From NCBI GenBank assembly GCA_964392775.1, contig CAYMRD010000023.1:1-40677 (forward strand): a DNA stretch of 40,677 nt, in the 5' to 3' direction. Under the pieces are notes generated by a model. The model was not told the DNA's origin and made no database searches. It saw only the letters and a list, made by a program, of their open reading frames with translations. Shown here one piece after another: positions 7,838 through 15,473 of this stretch (its first letter is position 1; each line of letters opens with the position of its first letter). This stretch comes from UKL13-3 sp964392775. Its GTDB lineage: Bacteria > Bacteroidota > Bacteroidia > UKL13-3. The position numbers were made by a program, and so were the translations under genes.

Positions 7838-9163
7838 ATGATTGAACCCGGCCTTAAACGTCCTCTATTGCTTATTGTGGCAGTGCATTTGGTGTACGCT
7901 TCGCTTGCATTGGTGTTTAAGCAGGTATTGCTGGTTGATTCGTATGGTTACCTGATGCAGGCCGACAACCTGTTGCACCACGGCTCATGGTATGCCGAAC
8001 AATGGAATGCACCATTGCTGATTGATTATTTTTCGATTCGCCCTCCGCTGTATGCAGGCTTATTGGCTATGTTTTCCTTTTTACCTTTCGGGTGGATATG
8101 GATTTTGGTGTTGCAAAATGTGTTGAGCATTTTTAATTGTGTGGTTGTGTATCGTTTTGCGCTGGAGTTGGGTGTAGATGCCAAACGATTAAATAATACA
8201 GGCATCATCGCACTGTTGTTTTACCCGGCACAGTTCATTCATGCCAATTTTGTGATGACGGAAATTATTTTTCAATCGCTGTTGCTTTGGTTGTTTGTCG
8301 TTGTGTGGCGGTTTATACAACAACCTTCGCTCAAGCGAAGTGTGGTTGTTGCAGTGATTCTCTGTCTGTGCTTATTAACCAAACCGGTGTCTTTGTTTTT
8401 GCCTTGGTTGGTTTTGGTGGCGATGGTTTGGAGTGTTGTTAAATACAAACAATCCATTGGTTTTTTGTTGCCCTTATTGGGTGTTGGGTTGGTGTTTCAC
8501 CTTATCTGCCTGCAAAACAAATATGCAACAGGGTTTTACCATTACAGCAGCATCAAATATATCAATCAACTTAAATACAATGCACGTTTTGCTTTGGCCG
8601 ATGCGTGTGGTGAAACAGTAGCCGATAGTGTGGTAGCAAACGTAGTTCAGCAAGCAAATTCGTACACCGGTTACCGCCAACGGTTAGAGTGTTTTGATTC
8701 GGCTGCAACAGCTATTATCAAAACGTATCCGGTATCGTTTGCCAAAGTTTTTACCAAAGGTGTAATCGCATTTTTTGTTGATCCGGGACGGTTTGAAATC
8801 TATCATTTTTTCAATATTCAAACAGGGAACCATCCGGGATTGTTGCATGAAGTGCAGGCAGGAGAGGTGAGCCGGTTGGTGGCGTTTGTGCAAACGATTC
8901 CGCTTCCGGCATTGATGATGATGTTTTGCAACTTGTGCTGGAATATAATTGTGTTAGTCTGTTTTGTGCTGTTTGTATTGAACGCAGGGAGTCCGCTTAC
9001 CTTGCGGGTACCAATCGCTATATTGGTGATGTACATTGCACTGGCAACCGGCCCTGTGGGCGTATCACGATACCGCGTTCCGGCAGCTCCATTGTTGATG
9101 CTAACAGTAATGATGGTGTATGCGCATCCCCGTTCTCTTGTAAAGTTTAAACAATATGCTTGA
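7838..9163 (+). CDS. polytopic membrane protein, GT-C-like glycosyltransferase
   Basis: This 441-residue protein is almost wholly hydrophobic, with about ten membrane segments. The loop after the first segment reads LLVDSYGYLMQADNLL, then RPPLYAG. This placement of an acidic residue followed by a Pro-rich motif is typical of GT-C/ArnT/PMT-like enzymes (GT39/GT83 related) that use polyprenyl-phosphate sugars. The donor and acceptor cannot be predicted. It starts 3 bases after the LysM protein's stop and overlaps the next gene by 8 bases, so the three are probably one transcript. Naming beyond GT-C-like is not justified. Confidence 0.72.
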   Translation: MIEPGLKRPLLLIVAVHLVYASLALVFKQVLLVDSYGYLMQADNLLHHGSWYAEQWNAPLLIDYFSIRPPLYAGLLAMFSFLPFGWIWILVLQNVLSIFNCVVVYRFALELGVDAKRLNNTGIIALLFYPAQFIHANFVMTEIIFQSLLLWLFVVVWRFIQQPSLKRSVVVAVILCLCLLTKPVSLFLPWLVLVAMVWSVVKYKQSIGFLLPLLGVGLVFHLICLQNKYATGFYHYSSIKYINQLKYNARFALADACGETVADSVVANVVQQANSYTGYRQRLECFDSAATAIIKTYPVSFAKVFTKGVIAFFVDPGRFEIYHFFNIQTGNHPGLLHEVQAGEVSRLVAFVQTIPLPALMMMFCNLCWNIIVLVCFVLFVLNAGSPLTLRVPIAILVMYIALATGPVGVSRYRVPAAPLLMLTVMMVYAHPRSLVKFKQYA

Positions 9164-10019
9164 GCTTGTAGTTGAGTCGCCCATCCAGCCTGTTGTATTG
9201 CCATCGTTTGCAGAACAGGGAGTAACCGTTCATATTAAACGTGATGATTTGATCCATCCTTTTATATCGGGCAACAAATGGCGCAAACTCAAATATGTGC
9301 TGGAAGATGCACGTGATACAGGTAAAAATACGCTGGTAAGTTTTGGGGGAGCATACTCCAATCACCTGGTGGCACTGGCATGTGCAGGTGCAATGTATGG
9401 GTTTAAAACGATGGCATTTGTGCGTGGGGAAGAAGTTCAAAACCACATGTTGGGGCTTTGCCGTACCTGGGGCATGCAACTCCGGTTTGTATCGCGTGAA
9501 GCCTATCGTGATAAAGAACAATTGTACCGGAGCGTTGAAACGGAGCATACGTATTTTATTGATGAAGGCGGTAGAGGGGTGCTGGCTGCCAAAGGTTGCG
9601 AAGAAATATTGAAAGATATAAGCGGATATTCGCATGTGGTATGCGCGGCAGGAACAGGAACGACCATGGCCGGCTTAATCAAAGCCGCTTTGCCGTTAAA
9701 CATCAATGTAGAAGGAATCTGTGTATTAAAGGGAGCCAAAGGTATTGAAGATGATATACGGCTGCTGACTCCTGAATATGATAACTGGACCTTACACCAC
9801 CGTTTTCATGGAGGTGGATATGCCAAAACAACTCTCGAATTGCTGGCTCTGATAGATCAGATGGCGTCTCAAACCGGAATATTGTTTGATCAGGTATACA
9901 CCGGCAAAATGATGCAGGCTGTGCTTACGTTAGTGAGCGAATCGTATTTTCCTAAAGGAAGCAATATTCTGTTGGTACATACCGGAGGATTATTAGGATT
10001 GCTCAGCCGTTACGACTGA
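9156..10019 (+). CDS. PLP-dependent D-cysteine desulfhydrase / ACC deaminase-like enzyme
   Basis: The 287-residue protein belongs to the fold-type II PLP enzymes of the ACC deaminase/D-cysteine desulfhydrase group. HIKRDDLIHPFISGNKWRK contains the expected PLP-binding lysine at position 41 in the GNKxRK motif; SFGGAYSNH (62-70) matches the substrate loop, and a Gly-rich AAGTGTTMAG phosphate loop follows. It is somewhat shorter than most relatives. D-cysteine desulfhydrase activity (pyruvate, sulfide and ammonia) is more likely than ACC deamination in this lineage, but the sequence does not decide it. Its ATG overlaps the previous gene's end by 8 bases. Confidence 0.88.
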   Translation: MLELVVESPIQPVVLPSFAEQGVTVHIKRDDLIHPFISGNKWRKLKYVLEDARDTGKNTLVSFGGAYSNHLVALACAGAMYGFKTMAFVRGEEVQNHMLGLCRTWGMQLRFVSREAYRDKEQLYRSVETEHTYFIDEGGRGVLAAKGCEEILKDISGYSHVVCAAGTGTTMAGLIKAALPLNINVEGICVLKGAKGIEDDIRLLTPEYDNWTLHHRFHGGGYAKTTLELLALIDQMASQTGILFDQVYTGKMMQAVLTLVSESYFPKGSNILLVHTGGLLGLLSRYD

Positions 10020-10085
10020 AACGACTATATACGCTGTTCCCATTAGCAGTGTTTCTTTAATTAAACTTCTTCCATCCTCCGAACC

Positions 10086-10195
10086 CCCTAACTCTAAAGG
10101 GAGTTCCGCCCGCAAGTCTTTTAGAAAGTGTGCGGCTGGTCCCCGCCAGGGGCAGGGGTGCGCAAGGGCAAGTTGACATCTTTCCAACAGTCAGA
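10086..10195 (+). repeat. diverged intergenic repeat, left copy
   Basis: This stretch aligns with 15314-15421 in the same orientation. Shared blocks include a T-run with TAGAA, GTGTGCGG, CCAG, CAGGG, GCAAG and the 12-base GTTGACATCTT(T/C)-type end followed by ACAG. Around 80 bases align with most positions identical. Within it the CCCCCTAACTC and GGGGCAGGGGTG segments can pair into an imperfect hairpin. It has no coding potential. Confidence 0.8.
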
Positions 10196-10241
10196 TAATT
10201 TTATCTTAAAAAACAGTTCCGGTTCATTCTTAATAAAATAG

Positions 10242-10266
10242 TAAGAAGAGCTTATCGTAGCTTTGA
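10242..10266 (+). promoter_or_regulatory. promoter-like motif, upstream copy
   Basis: The 25-base motif begins TAAGAAG and ends ATCGTAGCTTTGA, containing TAGCTTTG, which fits TAnnTTTG. It matches the downstream copy at 10337-10361 at 19 of 25 positions, including TAAGAAG, ATCGTA and TTTGA. Confidence 0.5.
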
Positions 10267-10336
10267 GTAATAATTGAGTATAAAAGCGACTAATAATTTA
10301 TTTAAAGACAGGTGCTTAACCCTCTTAAGAAAAAAT

Positions 10337-10361
10337 TAAGAAGCAATCATCGTAAGTTTGA
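10337..10361 (+). promoter_or_regulatory. promoter-like motif, downstream copy
   Basis: TAAGTTTG (10353-10360) is a -7 type box 21 bases before the ATG at 10382, which supports that ATG as the true start. The whole 25-base motif repeats the one 95 bases upstream, suggesting two start sites or a bound factor that recognises TAAGAAG-N5-ATCG. Confidence 0.55.
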
Positions 10362-10381
10362 ATGTTCAAAAGAGTACAGTT

Positions 10382-13300
10382 ATGAAAGATAAGATTACAA
10401 GTGGAATGAATAGGCTATTAAAGCAAACAAGCCTTTTTGCCTGGAGTTTGGTATCGGCTTTATGCATTGGATTGCCCGCAGCCAATGCATCCCATGTTGT
10501 AGGGAGTGATATTACATATAAGTGTACCGGTACACCGGGTATTTTTGAGGTTACTTTGGTTATCTATCGTAATTGTGATGCTGGTGCAGCTTTGCTTTGC
10601 AGTAGTACATGTGGAGGGCCATGTGCTCAAGGAATCAGGGTGCAGGGGGCTGACCCCGGGTGCGAGGGTACTACTTTTTTTAGCCCAAGCCTTGACTTGG
10701 TTAGTGTGAGAGATGTAAATATCAATTTACGTTGTCCAACATCTAAGAATACCTGTAATAATATGAATTGTGTTTCTCCGGGTACATATACTCCGGGTGT
10801 TGAACGGTATGAGTTTAAGGGTTTTGTAAATATTGGCCCGACATCCGGTATCCCGGCAAATTGTTGCAATGTGCGTTTTTCATGGGACTTGTGTTGTCGC
10901 AATGGGCAGATTGCAACGGGATCAGCCAATCAGCAATTTTACATGGAAGCTGTTGTCAACCGTTGCCTGTCAGTAAGTCCATGTAACAGTTCTCCGGAGC
11001 TAAGCAATGATCCATTTGCGGTTATGTGCGGAGGCGAGAACTTTGTATTTAACAATGGAGCTATTGATCCGGATTATGATTCATTGACATTTGCATTTAC
11101 ACCATGTTTACAAGGGGCTAATCAGCCTGTTTCGTACATACTCCCTTGGGCGTATGATAAACCAATGCCATGGTCGGGTGCGCCTGATGCTGAGTTTCCG
11201 GGTGGTATTCACTGCGATCCTGAAACAGGAGATATTACGTTTACTCCGGGTGGAGCTCCTGTTGCTAACTGGTATGGCGTAATGGCCATTGCGGTTAAAC
11301 AATGGAAAACGATTAATGGAGTGCCTACGGTTATCGGCACCACGCGCAGGGATATGCAGATGGTTCTGTTGGCGAATTGCCAACCTAACAATATTCCCCG
11401 TTTTGTAACCAACCCTCCGGAAGGTTCTAATCCCAATGCTCCCAAGTATAAGTGGGAAACACATGCAGGCGAGCAGCTATGCTTTACGGTAACTGCCAAG
11501 GATACAGATTTGGCACCTCCTACGCTTAGTGATACCACGTTTTTGTCTTGGAATGCGGCCCTGGCTAATTTAGGAGCTACTTTTTTGCCAACATATAATC
11601 CGTTGGACCGGCATAAACCGGCACCTATTGGTGGTCCGCGGGAGGATCAGTACCAGTTTTGCTGGACTCCGGATGACAACAGGGCAAGTAACACTCCTTA
11701 TTACTTTACGATATCAGCTTTGGATAGCCGCTGTCCGAACCCGGGAAGGATAACGCGTGCCTTTTCGGTAAAAGTACGTGGCCGGGCAGATTTAAGTATC
11801 AATAAGGTAGACCTGAAATGTGGGACGTGGCAAGTGGGTTACACGAATAACAAACCGAGTTTGGCACCATCAAGCGTGTTGTGGCAGATATCGAGTGTGC
11901 CGGGCGATTACAGTATGAGTCAAAATCCATATACATCAACAAGTACCACACCATTTAATCTTACATTCAAGGAAGGAGGTAAGTATCTGGTGATGCTACA
12001 AACACGTACTCCGGGTCCAAATGGTGTATTTTGTACACGCACGTTTTACGATACGATACAGGCAGACACGATTGTAAAAGCTGTTGTCAGGGATACGATT
12101 GTGTGTGCCGGTTCAACTGTGCAGATATCGGCAACGGCAAAATGGGGCGCATTGCCATACACCTATAGATGGTATAATAGTATTCGCGATACTGCCTTAA
12201 CACCATTGAATGCACCCAATTTTGCATCTGCACTCTATACGGTAGGTCCGGGAACTACCCGTTATTATACAATTCAGGTAAGAGATATCAACCAGTGTCG
12301 AAGTTACGATTCGGTAATGGTGGCAGTGAAGAGTTTACCGGTAGGCCTGCTTTATGACTCAAGCCGTATGTGCTATGGAGATACCTTTACATTGGATCCC
12401 GGTGATAACTTTGGTAATATTAAAAAGTACCTGTGGAATACAGAGGATACCACCCGTACCATTTTAGCTACCGATTCGGGCCAGTATATAGTTGAGCTTA
12501 CAGATACGTTTAACTGTAAACAAACCGACACGATGATGTTGTACGTAAACAGAAGAATCTTCCCTGACGCAGGCCAGGATACATCGTTGTGTTATGGAGA
12601 TACGGTAACACTTGCAGGTTATGGAGGACAATTGTACCAGTGGAAGGATTTATCAACGGGCCAGATCATACAGAATAAAGGCTCTAATAACAAGGTAAGA
12701 GTATGGCCAACCAATACGGCCTCGCCAACTAAATATGAGCTGATAGTTTACAGTAGCTATCCCGATACCGCAGCCCGGTATAAGGAATGTTTTGTGCCGG
12801 ATACAGTCCAGCTCACGGTTAAGCCTCTTCCTATATTAACGCGGCCGCCAACTACTCAGGCTTGCCGGTCGGAGAGTATGGTATTACTTCCGGGCTTTGC
12901 CAACAATCAGCCGGGCGGTTCAGGCGTATGGACCTATCCACCGGCTCCCGGAGCAATAGTGAATTCAGGGGCAAGTGTATTGGTAGATAGCTTACAGAAT
13001 ATACCAAGTCACGATACAGTGGGGTCGTTTGTAAACTGGATACAGTTTAAATATACAGCTCCGGCTAGCTTTGGAGGTTGTTCGAAACGTGATTCGGCAA
13101 GTGTAACAATTTATGGAGTACCACCAACTGACGGGGGACCAAAACTAATATGGTGTGAGAATGGCGGTATTTATGCCATCACTGCGGTGCAGCAAGGATA
13201 TAAACCCAATGGAGGAACTACAGCAGAGGGAGAAGATTGGTCGGGTGCCGGAATTTATTCAACAACAAGTGGTTTGAACAAGCGCTGGTTTTTTGATCCG

Positions 13301-15202
13301 CTGCGCCCGGGTGTACTGAGGTTGCCCGCCATAAATATTATGACGTATAAATATACCCGTACATACCCAACAGGGATTCAATGTTCGAAAGAGGATACTG
13401 TGCAGTTTAACGTAACCCGTCCACCGGCTATTGATGCAGGCAGTGATGTGTTGGTATGTAACAATGAGCCGGTCTTTAACATCAGCCAGCGTTCGGGTGC
13501 AACGATTACTCCGGCAACAGGCAAGACCTATTGGACCAGCGCAACAGCAGGACTGGTGGGAACGGTGATTGTAAACGGACAGCAGGATTTTAATGCACCC
13601 GCAGTAAACATTCCTGCCGGTTCATCACAAGCAACGTACAAGATGTATGTAAATGATACATCAACAAACTGTTTGGTTAGAGACAGTATGACGATGCGCG
13701 TGGCACGTGTACCATCGGTGCGAATAGTGTTTGACAATCAGGGCGACTCGATGAACGTATGTCAGAACACCAAACAGGTTTATATGAGAGTATGGGCTAC
13801 CAACAATACAGGAGTCACATTTGAGCCATCTTCAAGTATGGATCTAACGGGTTCGAGCAGTTCGTATAGCATGAATACAAACCCGGGAGTGAACAGTTCT
13901 CGTACGGTGTTTAACAGCACTACGGCAGCTCCCGGTATGCACCTGTTGAAGGTGAAATACACAGACAATAGCACTACGGCCGCCTGTAGCAATTCAGATA
14001 TGGATAGTATCTACGTACAAGAACCACCAAGCATCACAGCACTGACACCTCAGGCGATTTGTACCTACGACTCCCAGGCCACAGTATCATTGCAACAGGC
14101 TCCTAATGCCGGATACGGTTTTATATGGAGCACATCAGGTGATGGTGCTTATGTTCCCGGAACAGAAACCCAACTCTCGGCACAGTACCGCACAGGTACT
14201 ATGGATAGGAGTGCGGGACAAGTGCAGTTGACAGCCACAACCCTGAAAAAAGTAATGGGTACTAATGGTGATCAATGTGCCATAGACAGTTCTGGTGTGA
14301 TATTGTATATTGACCATGCTCCACATGCGGATGTATTATCAGAGAACACGGATGGTTGTGTGCCATTGACAAGCAATTTCGGAGCGGCTCCAACCGGTGT
14401 GAGCAATGCTCAGTTTCTGTGGGAATGGCAAAATGAACCTGGATTGGGAGCAACGGATTCATCTGTTAGCAGAACGGTAAATACTTACAATACACAGGTA
14501 AGCGGACGTTACCACACACGTGTAACAGTAAGTTCAACAAACCATACATCATGTAGCGCTACCAGTGGTTGGAGAACAATGAATACAAGGCCGATACCTT
14601 ATGCAGAATATACATCGGATCCACGCAAAACCACAATCGCCAAACCGTTCTTTAACTTCATCAATTCATCATCAGTGATTGATAACGGTACATTGAACTA
14701 TTTGTGGAACCTTGGTCCGGGGCCAGATTTGAGCGACAGAAGCGATCGCTACACAACAGAGGTTAATCCAACGAATGTTGAGTATGCCGCAGATACGGCT
14801 TGTCAGAAGGTAACGCTGAGAGTCACCACCCAGTACGGATGTGTGGATTCAACCGAAGACAGGGTATGTATTGAACCGGATATTACGGTGTTTATTCCGA
14901 ATGCATTCAGACCGGATGGAGAAAATGGTGCGAATAGTCAGGCAGATTGTATAGATGGAACACCTAACTGTAATAAAGTGTTTAAGGTAGTTGCCAATGG
15001 ATATTTGTCGATAGAGATCTTTATTTACAACCGCTGGGGGCAGTTGGTATTCTCTTCTACGGAGGCAGAGACAGGATGGAATGGCAGAATGTTGGGCACA
15101 GGCGAATTCTGTCCACAGGAGGTTTATGTATATCAGGTAACGGCAACCAGCTACAGCGGTAAGAAATATAAATACTCAGGGTCGGTTACGCTCCTTCGGT
15201 AA
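10382..15202 (+). CDS. giant T9SS-exported protein with gliding-motility (type B) C-terminal domain
   Basis: From the ATG at 10382 the product has 1606 residues. An N-terminal signal peptide (hydrophobic stretch FAWSLVSALCIGLPAANA) leads into SHVVGSDITYKC, a start often seen in Bacteroidota surface proteins with this tail. The first 230 residues are Cys-rich; a long series of beta-rich, Ig/PKD-like segments with many DT, YT and VxV patterns follows. The last 90 or so residues (PNAFRPDG, then IYNRWGQLVF, GWNG, VYVYQVT) are the gliding motility-associated C-terminal domain used for type B sorting by the T9SS. It is probably surface-attached or released and may serve adhesion or motility. No enzymatic domain is recognised. 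Neighbouring repeats and a strong terminator isolate it as a single transcription unit. Confidence 0.92.
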   Translation: MKDKITSGMNRLLKQTSLFAWSLVSALCIGLPAANASHVVGSDITYKCTGTPGIFEVTLVIYRNCDAGAALLCSSTCGGPCAQGIRVQGADPGCEGTTFFSPSLDLVSVRDVNINLRCPTSKNTCNNMNCVSPGTYTPGVERYEFKGFVNIGPTSGIPANCCNVRFSWDLCCRNGQIATGSANQQFYMEAVVNRCLSVSPCNSSPELSNDPFAVMCGGENFVFNNGAIDPDYDSLTFAFTPCLQGANQPVSYILPWAYDKPMPWSGAPDAEFPGGIHCDPETGDITFTPGGAPVANWYGVMAIAVKQWKTINGVPTVIGTTRRDMQMVLLANCQPNNIPRFVTNPPEGSNPNAPKYKWETHAGEQLCFTVTAKDTDLAPPTLSDTTFLSWNAALANLGATFLPTYNPLDRHKPAPIGGPREDQYQFCWTPDDNRASNTPYYFTISALDSRCPNPGRITRAFSVKVRGRADLSINKVDLKCGTWQVGYTNNKPSLAPSSVLWQISSVPGDYSMSQNPYTSTSTTPFNLTFKEGGKYLVMLQTRTPGPNGVFCTRTFYDTIQADTIVKAVVRDTIVCAGSTVQISATAKWGALPYTYRWYNSIRDTALTPLNAPNFASALYTVGPGTTRYYTIQVRDINQCRSYDSVMVAVKSLPVGLLYDSSRMCYGDTFTLDPGDNFGNIKKYLWNTEDTTRTILATDSGQYIVELTDTFNCKQTDTMMLYVNRRIFPDAGQDTSLCYGDTVTLAGYGGQLYQWKDLSTGQIIQNKGSNNKVRVWPTNTASPTKYELIVYSSYPDTAARYKECFVPDTVQLTVKPLPILTRPPTTQACRSESMVLLPGFANNQPGGSGVWTYPPAPGAIVNSGASVLVDSLQNIPSHDTVGSFVNWIQFKYTAPASFGGCSKRDSASVTIYGVPPTDGGPKLIWCENGGIYAITAVQQGYKPNGGTTAEGEDWSGAGIYSTTSGLNKRWFFDPLRPGVLRLPAINIMTYKYTRTYPTGIQCSKEDTVQFNVTRPPAIDAGSDVLVCNNEPVFNISQRSGATITPATGKTYWTSATAGLVGTVIVNGQQDFNAPAVNIPAGSSQATYKMYVNDTSTNCLVRDSMTMRVARVPSVRIVFDNQGDSMNVCQNTKQVYMRVWATNNTGVTFEPSSSMDLTGSSSSYSMNTNPGVNSSRTVFNSTTAAPGMHLLKVKYTDNSTTAACSNSDMDSIYVQEPPSITALTPQAICTYDSQATVSLQQAPNAGYGFIWSTSGDGAYVPGTETQLSAQYRTGTMDRSAGQVQLTATTLKKVMGTNGDQCAIDSSGVILYIDHAPHADVLSENTDGCVPLTSNFGAAPTGVSNAQFLWEWQNEPGLGATDSSVSRTVNTYNTQVSGRYHTRVTVSSTNHTSCSATSGWRTMNTRPIPYAEYTSDPRKTTIAKPFFNFINSSSVIDNGTLNYLWNLGPGPDLSDRSDRYTTEVNPTNVEYAADTACQKVTLRVTTQYGCVDSTEDRVCIEPDITVFIPNAFRPDGENGANSQADCIDGTPNCNKVFKVVANGYLSIEIFIYNRWGQLVFSSTEAETGWNGRMLGTGEFCPQEVYVYQVTATSYSGKKYKYSGSVTLLR

Positions 15203-15236
15203 AATACTCACGTTAACCCTAAATAACAGAGTGGTA

Positions 15237-15276
15237 AAAGCGGCCAGCACCTTGGTGCTGGCCGCTTTATTTTTTT
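15237..15276 (+). terminator. rho-independent terminator of the giant adhesin gene
   Basis: A 15-base perfect stem (AAAGCGGCCAGCACC and its complement, 15237-15251 and 15254-15268) with a tiny loop is followed by a run of seven Ts after one A. It sits 35 bases after the stop codon. Confidence 0.93.
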
Positions 15277-15313
15277 ACTGAATCTATCCTGTTGTCAGCT
15301 AAACATCTTCAGT

Positions 15314-15421
15314 CCACCGCCCCTGAAAGGAATCCCACTCCAAGTTTTTTTAGAACGTGTGCGGTTGATCCCTTCCAGAGACAGGGTGTGCAAGTGCAGG
15401 TTGACATCTTCCCGACAGCCA
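15314..15421 (+). repeat. diverged intergenic repeat, right copy
   Basis: This is the right-hand counterpart of 10086-10195, in the same orientation and about 5.2 kb away, just beyond the adhesin gene's terminator. GTGTGCGG, TCC-CAG, CAGGGTG, GCAAGTGCA and GTTGACATCTT are conserved with small differences. No frame is open through both copies, so conservation is not explained by a protein. Confidence 0.8.
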
Positions 15422-15473
15422 CTTTTTTTAAGCGGTTTGATGGTGTGGGTCAAATTACGTTACTTGCTCAAAC

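Larger units (their letters stand above)
10020..10381 (+). other. long intergenic region before the giant adhesin gene
   Basis: No gene is visible in these 362 bases. They hold the left copy of an intergenic repeat (about 10086-10195) and two promoter-like motifs 95 bases apart (10242-10266 and 10337-10361). The frame of the downstream gene extends back to a TTG at 10358, but that TTG lies within the second TAnnTTTG box. Confidence 0.7.

Noticed and set aside
9147..9635. 162-codon minus-strand frame opposite the PLP enzyme gene
   Set aside because: It lies wholly over well-supported plus-strand coding sequence and shows no domain.
10086..15421. Composite transposon around the giant gene
   Set aside because: The flanking repeats are short, diverged and without transposase genes or terminal inverted repeats; only a repeat family can be supported.
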